Origin: CAZLPZ01 sp964561535
Lineage (GTDB): Bacteria; Pseudomonadota; Alphaproteobacteria; Micavibrionales; Micavibrionaceae
Direction: 5' to 3'
Assembly: GCA_964561535.1 (NCBI GenBank)
Contig: CAZLPZ010000018.1
Coordinates: 1 to 33,155 of the forward strand
Length of the DNA stretch: 33,155 nt
How positions within the stretch are numbered: position 1 is the first letter of the stretch; each line of letters begins with the position of its first letter. The notes under the pieces are model-generated. The model saw nothing but the letters and a program-made list of their open reading frames with translations. It was not told the DNA's origin and ran no database searches. Made by a program: the position numbers and the translations under genes. Shown piece after piece: positions 1-7,869 of this stretch.

Positions 1-266
1 AGAGGGGAATCTCTCATCCTTCTTGTCCAGATTTATACGGCACCATAAAAATTGAGAATGAAATTTAAAAAATTGAAGCGAATGGGTATAAAACACAAAT
101 ATACATAAAATAACATATAAAACATGTTATTTTTACATGGTTTACATCGATCCGTTCAAAAAAAGGATGCCCCCACATTTATGGGTCTGTCGATATAAGA
201 TATAGCGCCTGTCAAAAAAATATCGTTGTTTCCCCAGACTTTCAAGACAAGCCCTTAAAACAAACC
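1..266. other. AT-rich stretch without a gene
   Basis: No open frame or RNA gene is recognisable here. The one structure seen is a perfect 10-bp AT-rich stem (107-116 pairing with 124-133, seven-base loop) followed by a short T run on the plus strand. It might end transcription, but the stem has little GC and no neighbouring gene clearly needs it. The stretch lies downstream of cvpA, which is on the minus strand. Confidence 0.4.
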
Positions 267-998
267 TTAAGGTGTCTTTTCGATCAGTTTCTCAAGCGTA
301 TCACGGGATGCCGGATCATATCCTTCGGGCTTTGGTGATGATACGGCTGAAGATGATGGAGGGGTCATTGTGGGTTTCGAATGAATTGTATTAATTTGAT
401 CCAAGACTCCCCCAACAATTTTTGACGTGGGGTCTTGATCGTCCTTATCTTTTTTATCGGCCGTCCCCTCGCTTGAAGATAAGAAAGAGACCGGCATAAA
501 CCGCTCAATCATATTTGATACAGCGACAATCACAACATGAGTTTTTGATTCCTTAAACCATATATCTTTTGTTTTATCATCCATGACGACATGAATCGGC
601 AAATAGAAAATGCCCAGAATCAATAAACCACGCGCTAATCCAAAAACAACCCCTAATGTACGGTCAACCGCCCCCAGACCCAGCGCTCGAACTTGTTCCG
701 CAATCAGATAAGAAATAAACGACAAAACTCCAAAAACAATTATAAAAACAACACCGTAGGATAATAATGTCGCAATCAGCGACATCGGGATTGCATCAAA
801 TAATTTCGTTGCGGGCGCCCCTTGCTCAATGCCTAACCATCCTTCCATCAACGGGCGGACATCATCCCCAAAGGCGAGTGCCGCAAACACCCCACCAATG
901 GCGCCAAAAATAGTTAAGATTTCACGGATAAACCCCCGCCAAAAGGCGTGCAGGGCCGAAACCAAAAGAACCGCAAGAACAATAATGTCAAAAATCAT
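267..998 (-). CDS. cvpA: CvpA family inner-membrane protein
   Basis: The 243-residue protein begins with a hydrophobic helix followed by WRGF and an R-E-x-L-T pattern, the usual start of CvpA proteins. About four membrane helices lie within residues 1-160, including segments near 70-100 and 115-140. The family was first linked to colicin V production in E. coli, and its biochemical role is unsettled. After about residue 175 comes a charged, Ser/Pro/Thr-rich tail of some 65 residues, longer than the compact family members. I see no Shine-Dalgarno sequence before the ATG, but a TATAAT lies five bases upstream. The gene stands alone on its strand, away from the purF neighbourhood where cvpA often lies. 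Family assignment is firm; function is not. Confidence 0.88.
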   Translation of the reverse strand: MIFDIIVLAVLLVSALHAFWRGFIREILTIFGAIGGVFAALAFGDDVRPLMEGWLGIEQGAPATKLFDAIPMSLIATLLSYGVVFIIVFGVLSFISYLIAEQVRALGLGAVDRTLGVVFGLARGLLILGIFYLPIHVVMDDKTKDIWFKESKTHVVIVAVSNMIERFMPVSFLSSSEGTADKKDKDDQDPTSKIVGGVLDQINTIHSKPTMTPPSSSAVSSPKPEGYDPASRDTLEKLIEKTP

Positions 999-1003
999 AC
1001 CGA

Positions 1004-1009
1004 ATTATA
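1004..1009 (-). promoter_or_regulatory. Possible -10 box for a leaderless cvpA transcript
   Basis: On the minus strand TATAAT is followed by five bases and then the cvpA ATG, so transcription would start at or next to the A of the start codon. No ribosome-binding site is visible, which fits a leaderless message. The -35 region is poor (TTTCCC at 17-base spacing), so this is a weak call. Confidence 0.3.
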
Positions 1010-1102
1010 CAAAAATTGGCCCAAAAGGGAAAGGCCCGAAACGCGGGAAATTGCCAAATTTAAGGAATCTCTATCTATACGGGATAAAATAGGATTTTAA
1101 AG

Positions 1103-1131
1103 TTGACATAGTATATGGTTTTTGTTATAAA
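1103..1131 (+). promoter_or_regulatory. Near-consensus sigma-70 promoter
   Basis: TTGACA at 1103-1108, a 17-base spacer and TATAAA at 1126-1131 give an almost ideal housekeeping promoter. Transcription should start near 1138, about 36 bases before the ATG of the downstream 140-residue gene, which has an AAGGA site at 1161-1165. Confidence 0.75.
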
Positions 1132-1173
1132 ATAAGCCCCAGGACGATAAATCCGATATAAAGGATTGTTATT

Positions 1174-1596
1174 ATGGGAACCAATCAACGCGACTTCGCT
1201 CAAGCTTCTCCTCCTGCTTGCATTTCTGAAAATCCACGCCCACTTTCGTCGGCCTCAGACTTTCCTGATCTTTACAATCACATGCTGGCTCACCCTGATG
1301 CATTTTATATTCTGAACAAGGGGTTTCAAGATTATAATATTAGCACAAGATTTTGGGAGGCCCGTAAATTTGTAGTTAATGTTGAAGGAAAGACCAGTAG
1401 AGAAAAAGAAGAACTTTTAAATGGTTTTAGAAATTTTATTATACAAGAAAGAGATCTTTTCTTTGATCCAAAGAAAATTTCTATAGTTTCATCACAAAGG
1501 GAAATTCCAAGACCTTTATTTATGCCAACGACAACACAAGAACAACAACCTCCTCAACCCTTGGGAGACTTATATTTAAACTTTCTGCTAAATTAA
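1174..1596 (+). CDS. Unrecognised 140-residue soluble protein
   Basis: I do not recognise this protein. It has no signal peptide or membrane helix. Residues 1-30 are Ser/Pro-rich, residues 30-105 look like a folded, mostly helical region rich in aromatic and charged residues, and the tail holds a Gln/Pro run. A near-consensus promoter at 1103-1131 and AAGGA eight bases before the ATG support expression. The codon mix is more AT-rich (many TTT, AAA, AAT) than in the housekeeping genes nearby, which may indicate later acquisition. The next gene starts 64 bases downstream on the same strand and could be cotranscribed. Confidence 0.65.
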   Translation: MGTNQRDFAQASPPACISENPRPLSSASDFPDLYNHMLAHPDAFYILNKGFQDYNISTRFWEARKFVVNVEGKTSREKEELLNGFRNFIIQERDLFFDPKKISIVSSQREIPRPLFMPTTTQEQQPPQPLGDLYLNFLLN

Positions 1597-1660
1597 TAGA
1601 GCCTCTTTCTTTTAAGCTATCCAACTTCTACAATGGGCCAAAAGCAAAATCTTATAGATC

Positions 1661-2329
1661 ATGGCCAAAGACAACACAAATAACCCCGATGATGACGGCA
1701 CGCCCGCTTTAAAAGAGGCCGAGGCGAAAGAAGGCGCGCTTGCATCTTATTTCACCAGTTTAAAGCTTGGATATAATATTTTAAGCGCATCCCTCAAATC
1801 TCGGGATGCCGACCGATCATCTACACAATCGAAACGCCCCATGAAAGATACGCCCGTGGACCAATTATCCGCTGGATCCGGCACGGATCCGGCGCTGTCC
1901 AGATATAGCCGACATGACCAGACGACAACAAAAAACGATGATGATTCTGGTTCTACAGAGGGCGACAGCACGGGGGACGCCACTGGGTCAGGAGACACCG
2001 GATCGGCCGGGTCATCCTCAGCTGGGGATACAGGGGGGGGCCCGAATATCGCGCCGGCGCCCGATTCGGGATATGTCTCCTTCGCCGATACGGCCACCGT
2101 CACGCAACAAGATGCCAAAGCAACCGCAAAAACAAAAACAATCGACTCCACTGCAGAACAGGCCGAAAAATCAGAAATGAAACAAACGGCAAAAGATCAA
2201 AATACAAAGGGGCCAACGGGAACGGCGCCTGCTCAAACCGGGCCGGGAGGCAAGGGTGCAGGCACAGGGGCGGGCGCAGGCCCAGGATCCGGCGGTAAAG
2301 GCGGCGGCGCCCCCAGTGTAGGGTTGTAG
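1661..2329 (+). CDS. Unrecognised low-complexity Ser/Thr/Gly/Asp-rich protein
   Basis: The 222-residue product is almost entirely hydrophilic. Residues 20-50 include one modestly amphipathic stretch (SYFTSLKLGYNILSASLKS). Residues 75-130 are rich in Asp, Ser, Gly and Thr, and the last 35 residues are nearly all Gly, Ala, Pro, Thr and Lys. No signal peptide, membrane helix or known domain is visible, so most of it is probably disordered. No good ribosome-binding site precedes the ATG. A frame of 134 codons is open on the opposite strand, so the coding call rests on length and on the plausible composition of the plus frame. Translation from this position is moderately supported; function is unknown. 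Confidence 0.5.
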   Translation: MAKDNTNNPDDDGTPALKEAEAKEGALASYFTSLKLGYNILSASLKSRDADRSSTQSKRPMKDTPVDQLSAGSGTDPALSRYSRHDQTTTKNDDDSGSTEGDSTGDATGSGDTGSAGSSSAGDTGGGPNIAPAPDSGYVSFADTATVTQQDAKATAKTKTIDSTAEQAEKSEMKQTAKDQNTKGPTGTAPAQTGPGGKGAGTGAGAGPGSGGKGGGAPSVGL

Positions 2330-2359
2330 CAAGCACAGTCATTATCCCCGCGCCCTTAT

Positions 2360-2457
2360 CGTCATCCCCGCGAAGGCGGAAATCTGGCAAAAAATAAAGG
2401 CAGCAGCAAAGCAGCTGACCTTTTATGGACTGGATCCCCACCTTCGCGGGGATGACG
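2360..2457. repeat. REP-like palindromic repeat between convergent genes
   Basis: Two 28-base arms (2360-2387 and 2430-2457) are inverted copies. The outer 17 bases, beginning CGTCATCCCCGCGAAGG, match perfectly and the inner parts are degenerate. The 42 bases between are unrelated. Such GTCATCCC...GGGATGAC palindromes are a widespread dispersed repeat in proteobacterial genomes. It ends five bases short of the fadN stop and could fold in either transcript as a terminator or mRNA-stabilising hairpin. Related half-elements occur at 24764-24793 and inside recF at 27001-27062. Confidence 0.8.
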
Positions 2458-2462
2458 TGATG

Positions 2463-4952
2463 TTAATTCCGCAACGGCTTACCTGTTGACAACATATGAT
2501 CAATGCGTTTGATCGTGCGTTCATCACGCGCCAATTTGCCGAATTCATCACGTTCTAATTTCAACAAATCATCTTCTTTTAACGGGATGGTTTGATCAGC
2601 CTTGGCCCCGCCGGATAACACACGGGCAAGCGCGGCCGATACCACCACATCATACGGCGTGGCTTTCCCCGATTTTTTCAAATCGGCAACGGCCATATCT
2701 AATGCCAATGCGCCGGTGGGTCCCGGCAACCGAATGTCGTCGACCGGTGTGGGGGCCACATAATTTTGGGCGAGTGTTAGCGCGCGTTGTTTCGCGTCAT
2801 ACAACAATCGATCACGGTTCATGGTGATGCCATCAGTCGCGCGGAAATACCCGATGTCTTTGGCATCCATCGCCGATTTCGCAACCTTGGCCGTGCCCAC
2901 AATTTCAAACACACGACGTACCGCCCCCATCGGCGTATTTGCAGGTGACATCCATAATTTTTCAGATCCAATTCTTTCTAAACTTTTTTTATAGGCGGCG
3001 CGTTCGTCATGCAATGCACGTAAAATCATTTCCTTGCATCCACCCCACCCGGGGACAAACCCTACGCCGACTTCGACCAAGCCCGTATATGTTTCAGCAT
3101 GAGCTTGAACATGATCACAGTGCAACAAAATTTCACACCCACCCCCAAGGGCCAAGCCCGACGGCGCGCCCACCACGGGGAATGGCGCAAATTTCAATGC
3201 CTTGTAAGCGCGTTGCCCACCCGCCACCATTTCATCAATTTGGGGCCACAAAGCAATATTCATGGCGAACAAGGCCAATCCCAAATTCGCGCCGGCCGAA
3301 AAATTATCGCCTTCATTATACACAACCAATGCCTTATACGGTCCGGTTTTACCGTCGCCAATTAATTTGATCGCTGCACCGATCGCCTCAAATACCGTAT
3401 CATCAATGGCATTCATTTTACCGGTAAATTCCAAACACAGCACGCCGTCACCAATATCCCACACGCAGGCCGATACTCCCTTGTGCAGCGGTTTGCTCGC
3501 TCGTTTAATATCGCGCAGAAGCAATACACCGTCTGCTCGCGTGACCGCGTGATATATTCCATCGGTTCCAAAATAGTCGAGTTGCCCATTGGTGGTGCGA
3601 TAGAATGTACCGTCACCAACCTGTTCCAATAACAGCGGCACCGTGTGTCTGGCCGCGCGCAGTTCATCCGCGAACCATTTGGGCCCCAACTGGTCGATCA
3701 TTTCAAACGGACCGAATTTCCAATTATACCCCAACCGCATCGCTTCATCGACATCGGCCACATTGCCCGCAATTTCGGGAACGAGGGACGCGGCATAGGC
3801 CAGGGTTTGGAACAGAACGGAGCGGGCGTATTTTCCACCGGCGTCCGGCGTATCGATTACGGCGCGAAGGCCCTTTTTACCGGCCTCAAATGAGGCGAGT
3901 TTGACTTTCTCTTGGGGTCGATAATCGGTATCTGCATTGAACCCATCGGCACGTAATTTAACGGCCTCTTTCACTTTACCGCCACCGGCGGTGTTCAATC
4001 GATAAAACCCGCCCTTACCTTTGCGGCCGGTATACCCGGCGGCAATCATGTCGCGCACAAACGCGAAATCTTGATAAATTTTTCGATACTGATCATCGGG
4101 CGAAAGCGTTGACAATAAAGATGCCGAGAGTTTCGGCATTAAATCAATACCCACCAAATCGATCAATCCAAACACCCCCGTCTTCGGGATGCCTACGGGT
4201 TTACTCATGACGCCATCAGCAATTTCGATCGAAATATTTTGTTTGACCGCTTCGTTCACGCCGCATTGCAACCAAAATGTGCCGATACGGTTCGCGATGA
4301 ATCCCGGCGTGTCGTTACATTGCACAACGCCCTTACCCAATGTCACATCACAAAACGCGCGTACGGCGGTCACCGCATCGGGGCGTGTTTTGTTGCCCAC
4401 AATCAATTCCAACAATCGCATATAGCGTGGGGGATTAAAAAAGTGCGTGATCATAAAATCGCGTGCGAAACTGTCTGGCATGCCGTCAATTAATTTATGA
4501 AGCGGAATGGTCGATGTATTCGATGTCACAATCGACCCTTTTTTCCGGACCGCATCAATTTTTTGGTACGTGGCGTGTTTAACGGCCAGATCCTCGAGCA
4601 CCACTTCGATAATCAAATCACAATCCGACAGTTGGCTGATATCATCTTCCAAATTTCCGGGCGTGATCAGTTTGGCAACCTTTGGGTGCATGAACGGCGC
4701 CGGGTCGGTTTTGAGCATTTTGTCGATGGCGTTTTTCGCAATGATACTACGGTCCGTGATAGGTCCGTCGCCGTCGCGTGGTTTTGGCACAATGTCCAAC
4801 AACACAACCGGGAACCCCGCATTTGCAATTTGCGCGGCAATCCCCGACCCCATGACCCCAGCCCCCAGCACAGCGATTTTTTTGAATTCCATTTTATGAT
4901 CACCTGATTCAGAAGAAGGACTTGAAAATAATTTTTTGATCCAAGACAACAT
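2463..4952 (-). CDS. fadN: 3-hydroxyacyl-CoA dehydrogenase / enoyl-CoA hydratase, FadN type
   Basis: This 829-residue enzyme should carry out hydration and NAD-dependent oxidation in fatty-acid beta-oxidation. The NAD-binding domain comes first (GAGVMGSG at about 30-37, THFFNPPRYM with the catalytic His near 170). The dehydrogenase C-terminal domain follows (NDTPGFIANRIG), then a second helical copy near 380-430. A crotonase domain lies at about 480-690, with GGGCEI and a second Glu in GLVEVGVGF matching the hydratase catalytic pair. Dehydrogenase-before-hydratase order separates it from FadB/FadJ and matches Bacillus FadN. The first ATG follows the upstream stop by two bases and has AAGGA before it. 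A second ATG at 4892 has AGGTGA seven bases upstream and would remove a 20-residue Ser/Lys-rich extension, so the start is uncertain. Confidence 0.93.
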   Translation of the reverse strand: MLSWIKKLFSSPSSESGDHKMEFKKIAVLGAGVMGSGIAAQIANAGFPVVLLDIVPKPRDGDGPITDRSIIAKNAIDKMLKTDPAPFMHPKVAKLITPGNLEDDISQLSDCDLIIEVVLEDLAVKHATYQKIDAVRKKGSIVTSNTSTIPLHKLIDGMPDSFARDFMITHFFNPPRYMRLLELIVGNKTRPDAVTAVRAFCDVTLGKGVVQCNDTPGFIANRIGTFWLQCGVNEAVKQNISIEIADGVMSKPVGIPKTGVFGLIDLVGIDLMPKLSASLLSTLSPDDQYRKIYQDFAFVRDMIAAGYTGRKGKGGFYRLNTAGGGKVKEAVKLRADGFNADTDYRPQEKVKLASFEAGKKGLRAVIDTPDAGGKYARSVLFQTLAYAASLVPEIAGNVADVDEAMRLGYNWKFGPFEMIDQLGPKWFADELRAARHTVPLLLEQVGDGTFYRTTNGQLDYFGTDGIYHAVTRADGVLLLRDIKRASKPLHKGVSACVWDIGDGVLCLEFTGKMNAIDDTVFEAIGAAIKLIGDGKTGPYKALVVYNEGDNFSAGANLGLALFAMNIALWPQIDEMVAGGQRAYKALKFAPFPVVGAPSGLALGGGCEILLHCDHVQAHAETYTGLVEVGVGFVPGWGGCKEMILRALHDERAAYKKSLERIGSEKLWMSPANTPMGAVRRVFEIVGTAKVAKSAMDAKDIGYFRATDGITMNRDRLLYDAKQRALTLAQNYVAPTPVDDIRLPGPTGALALDMAVADLKKSGKATPYDVVVSAALARVLSGGAKADQTIPLKEDDLLKLERDEFGKLARDERTIKRIDHMLSTGKPLRN

Positions 4953-4954
4953 TA

Positions 4955-5206
4955 CTAATTTCCTTGATATATATTTTTAAGCCATATTTGTTTGACGGCA
5001 CGTAATGATAATGTTGACATTAAATAGCCCCCGACTGGAATTAAGGCATTCAACGCTGCATTATTAATACCGATTGATGTCATGTATATAAAGGCCACGA
5101 CATAAGTAAGCCCTGCAATACATATCCGGCGTGTGTTTGAGGTTTCCCATGCTTTATCGGCCTCGACCCGAACGTTACGTATTTCTATCGCTTCGAGTGT
5201 ATTCAT
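4955..5206 (-). CDS. Small two-helix membrane protein in the beta-oxidation operon
   Basis: The 83-residue protein starts with a charged, helical stretch (MNTLEAIEIRNVRVEADKAW) and continues with two hydrophobic helices at roughly 30-48 and 52-70. I recognise it only as a small inner-membrane protein type with no assigned function. An upstream in-frame start would add 16 residues but lies inside the thiolase gene. The ATG at 5206 overlaps the thiolase stop by one base (TAATG), a classic coupling signal, so I prefer it. The fadN ATG follows its stop after two bases. Being locked between two beta-oxidation genes suggests a role with them, possibly membrane anchoring, but that is inference. Confidence 0.8.
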   Translation of the reverse strand: MNTLEAIEIRNVRVEADKAWETSNTRRICIAGLTYVVAFIYMTSIGINNAALNALIPVGGYLMSTLSLRAVKQIWLKNIYQGN

Positions 5207-6333
5207 TACACCCGCTCCAGCACCGTCGCCACACCTTGCCCGCCGCCGATACACATGGTGGCGAGGCCGTATTTTTTGCCTTCGCGTTGTAACAACGTCG
5301 CCAATTTGCCGGTGATCCGCGCGCCCGATGCCCCGAGCGGGTGCCCCAACGCAATTGCGCCGCCGTCGATATTCGTGCGGTCAGTTTTAAGCCCAAGTTC
5401 TTTGATCACCGCCAAGGATTGTGCCCCGAAGGCTTCGTTCAGTTCAATCAAATCGATTTGATCCAATGTTAACCCGGCACGCGCCAATGCTTTTTTCGTG
5501 GCCGGAACCGGGCCAATGCCCATGATGTCTGCGCCGCACCCGGCAGCGGCAAATGACACGATGCGCGCCAAAATCGGCAATCCATTTTTGCGCGCGTATT
5601 CTTCCGATGTCACCAAAACGGCCGATGCGCCATCGGTCAAGGGACTGGCCGTCCCTGCCGTCACGGTTCCTTTTTCATCAAACGCTGTTTTAAGGCCGGC
5701 GAGGGTTTCGAGTGTCGTTTCCGGACGAATACACCCGTCTTCCGCAACGCCCGATACGGGCACGATTTCGGCCGTGAATTTCCCGCCCGCCCGCGCTGCA
5801 CTCGCCCGTTGCTGGGACGTTAACGCGAATGCTTCTTGTTCGCCCCGCGAAATATTATATTTTTTAGCCAAATTTTCGGCCGTTTCGCCCATGCCCATAT
5901 ACGCCGCCGGGTATTTCGCAAATAACGCGGGATTGGGCATCGGGTTAAACCCGCCCATGGGAATGCGCGACATGCTTTCGCAACCGGCCGCAATATAGAC
6001 ATCACCGGCGCCTGCCATAATATATGCGGCCGCCTGGTGAATCGTGGTCATTGATGACCCACAAAAACGATTTAATGTTGCACCCGCCACCGTAATGGGC
6101 AAATCAGCCAAGTTCGCGACAATACGCGCCAGGTTAAACCCCTGTTCGGCTTCCGGGAATGCACAGCCCATCAATAAATCTTCGATGTCATCAACCCGAA
6201 CGCCGGTTTCTTTCACCAATGCCGCAACGACCGCCGCCGCCAAATCATCGGGCCGGGTTTTCGCGAGTGCGCCTTTCGAGGCAAAGGTAAATGGGGAGCG
6301 TTTATACGCACAGATGACGGCAATATGGGGCAT
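5206..6333 (-). CDS. fadA: Acetyl-CoA acyltransferase (3-ketoacyl-CoA thiolase)
   Basis: This 375-residue thiolase cleaves 3-ketoacyl-CoA with CoA to give acetyl-CoA and a shortened acyl-CoA, the last step of beta-oxidation. The nucleophilic Cys91 sits in NRFCGSS, His331 in GHPLGASG, and the second catalytic Cys361 in MCIGGGQG. NEAFG at 299-303 completes the active site. Length is close to the family norm of about 390. AGGAGA lies ten bases before the ATG. It is the first gene of a three-gene minus-strand operon and its stop overlaps the start of the small membrane protein. A biosynthetic acetyl-CoA acetyltransferase role cannot be excluded from sequence alone, but pairing with the FadN-type enzyme favours degradation. 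Confidence 0.93.
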   Translation of the reverse strand: MPHIAVICAYKRSPFTFASKGALAKTRPDDLAAAVVAALVKETGVRVDDIEDLLMGCAFPEAEQGFNLARIVANLADLPITVAGATLNRFCGSSMTTIHQAAAYIMAGAGDVYIAAGCESMSRIPMGGFNPMPNPALFAKYPAAYMGMGETAENLAKKYNISRGEQEAFALTSQQRASAARAGGKFTAEIVPVSGVAEDGCIRPETTLETLAGLKTAFDEKGTVTAGTASPLTDGASAVLVTSEEYARKNGLPILARIVSFAAAGCGADIMGIGPVPATKKALARAGLTLDQIDLIELNEAFGAQSLAVIKELGLKTDRTNIDGGAIALGHPLGASGARITGKLATLLQREGKKYGLATMCIGGGQGVATVLERV

Positions 6334-6514
6334 GTTTTATGATTCTCCTGTTCTGCTTGCCTATCTTACACTCCAAAAAGATAAGAGAATTTTAAGATTT
6401 CCTGCATTGCCGAAGGATTAGAAATGTCATAATATTTATAAATTTCCCTTGACTTACGCCTCAAAAAACGGCACCTACTCGGACAGTTATATTCTAGCAT
6501 CAAGGAAAACTCAC

Positions 6515-6922
6515 ATGGTTGTCGCCACAACGGATAAACGCGGTATGAAACGCATCTGTATGAATTGCAGCACGCGGTTTTATGACTTTAATAAACGCCC
6601 CATCATCTGCCCCCACTGTGAAACAGAATTTACGGGCGAAATTAAAGTTAAGGCCCGGCGTGCGCGCGTTGCGAACGATGAAGAAGATGACGTCATCATT
6701 GCCAAATTACCGGATGATGATTTAGAAGCAGATATCGTCGCCGATGTCCCAGATGCAGAAGAAGTTGTTGATGATGAAACCGTTAGCCTAGAAGAAGTTA
6801 ACGATGGCGATGATGACGTCGATGAAGATGATGAAACCCTCGATGCCGATCTTGATCTTGATGATGATGAGGACGACGACGATGATGATGATGTCATTGA
6901 AGAGGAAGAAGAAGCCCCTTAA
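6515..6922 (+). CDS. TIGR02300 family (FYDLN-type) zinc-ribbon acidic protein
   Basis: The 135-residue protein opens with a short basic segment and a CxxC...CxxC pair around the diagnostic RFYDFNKRPIICPHC, so it probably binds zinc. From about residue 55 onward it is an extremely acidic tail of Asp and Glu, coded by GAT/GAC/GAA tracts. The family is conserved in alphaproteobacteria and its function is unknown. The ATG at 6515 is preferred over an in-frame upstream start at 6449 (a TTG, 22 residues earlier): AAGGA lies eight bases before it and homologues begin just before the KRG-MKR-C segment. prmA starts 15 bases after the stop and may be cotranscribed. Confidence 0.88.
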   Translation: MVVATTDKRGMKRICMNCSTRFYDFNKRPIICPHCETEFTGEIKVKARRARVANDEEDDVIIAKLPDDDLEADIVADVPDAEEVVDDETVSLEEVNDGDDDVDEDDETLDADLDLDDDEDDDDDDDVIEEEEEAP

Positions 6923-6937
6923 TCTTTTTTACTCTAA

Positions 6938-7867
6938 ATGACTCATACCCCTTCTTTATTTCAAATTTCCTACGAAGTTCCGGGAGATATTTCTTCCTCT
7001 ATCTTTGATTTTTGGATGAATCTTGTTTTTGAACATCAAACATCTTCATCGGTCGCACGCGTTGGCGACACAGATACAGGTCCTTGGGCGTTTTTGTGGT
7101 TTTTAGAAACAAATACCCCCCCGGTTCTTAACAACTTGCAGGATCATGTCAAAGAGGAATACACGCAGAACCCATCAACTTTTGCGATAGATTTTAATGA
7201 CATTGATTTTATCATCACCCCTGTTGCTCATAAAAACTGGCTTGCAGAATGTTACCAGACGTTTCCACCATTTACAGTCGGATCTTTTTTCGTGCGTGGA
7301 TCACATGACCGTGCCGTGCCCGTACCAAAAGATAAAATTGGATTAATTATTGATGCAGTAACTGCATTTGGATCAGGAGAACATTCTACAACACGTGGAT
7401 GCTTAACATCTCTGCTGACCCTGAATGAAAACGGCTTAACCCCAGCACGTATTTTAGATTTAGGAACTGGATCTGGCATTTTGGCGATTGCCGCGCGAAA
7501 ATTATGGAGGGACGCCATAATTTTAGCTGTTGATAATGATCCTGAATCAATTAAAATTGCCACTGAATATGCGGCACTTAATGAATCCCAAATGATTGTA
7601 GAGCTTGGTGATACGCCAACCGCACCTCATGTTGCAATACACGGACCATTTGATTTGATTATTGCAAATATTTTAGCCGGCCCGTTATGCGAATTAGCGC
7701 CGGCAATTACATCATCATTAACCCAAAAAGGTACGTTGATTTTATCAGGATTACTCGATTCCCAAATTAATGATGTCGCGGCATCATATAGGCCATTTGG
7801 ATGGATTATTCGTGATCAAATCGTTGCAACAGATAATTGGGCTGTATTAACATTAGCTAAACAATAA
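6938..7867 (+). CDS. prmA: Ribosomal protein L11 methyltransferase
   Basis: PrmA uses S-adenosylmethionine to methylate ribosomal protein L11 in the cytoplasm. The 309-residue protein carries the family signature DAVTAFGSGEHSTTRGCL near 145-162, the SAM-binding LDLGTGSGILAIAA near 178-191, an acidic D-N-D after the second strand, and IIANILAGPL near 242-251 matching the catalytic-region NIL motif. The N-terminal 90 residues are the divergent L11-recognition domain. No Shine-Dalgarno site is obvious. It follows the TIGR02300 gene closely. Its stop lies two bases from the ftsA stop on the other strand, and I see no terminator between the convergent genes. Confidence 0.95.
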   Translation: MTHTPSLFQISYEVPGDISSSIFDFWMNLVFEHQTSSSVARVGDTDTGPWAFLWFLETNTPPVLNNLQDHVKEEYTQNPSTFAIDFNDIDFIITPVAHKNWLAECYQTFPPFTVGSFFVRGSHDRAVPVPKDKIGLIIDAVTAFGSGEHSTTRGCLTSLLTLNENGLTPARILDLGTGSGILAIAARKLWRDAIILAVDNDPESIKIATEYAALNESQMIVELGDTPTAPHVAIHGPFDLIIANILAGPLCELAPAITSSLTQKGTLILSGLLDSQINDVAASYRPFGWIIRDQIVATDNWAVLTLAKQ

Positions 7868-7869
7868 AA

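Noticed and set aside
1747..2151. 134-codon minus-strand frame opposite the low-complexity protein
   Set aside because: It lacks a convincing start signal and its composition mirrors the Ser/Asp repeats of the plus frame; the longer plus frame is preferred, without certainty.
3317..3325. TTATACACA, a perfect DnaA-box match inside fadN
   Set aside because: A single nine-base match in coding sequence is expected by chance in a window this size.
6449..6477. TTGACT-led promoter before the TIGR02300-type gene
   Set aside because: No acceptable -10 lies at 16-18 bases; the TATATT further on is too far from it.
6580..6897. Poly-serine open frame on the minus strand
   Set aside because: It is the reverse reading of the GAT/GAC acidic tail of the TIGR02300-type protein.
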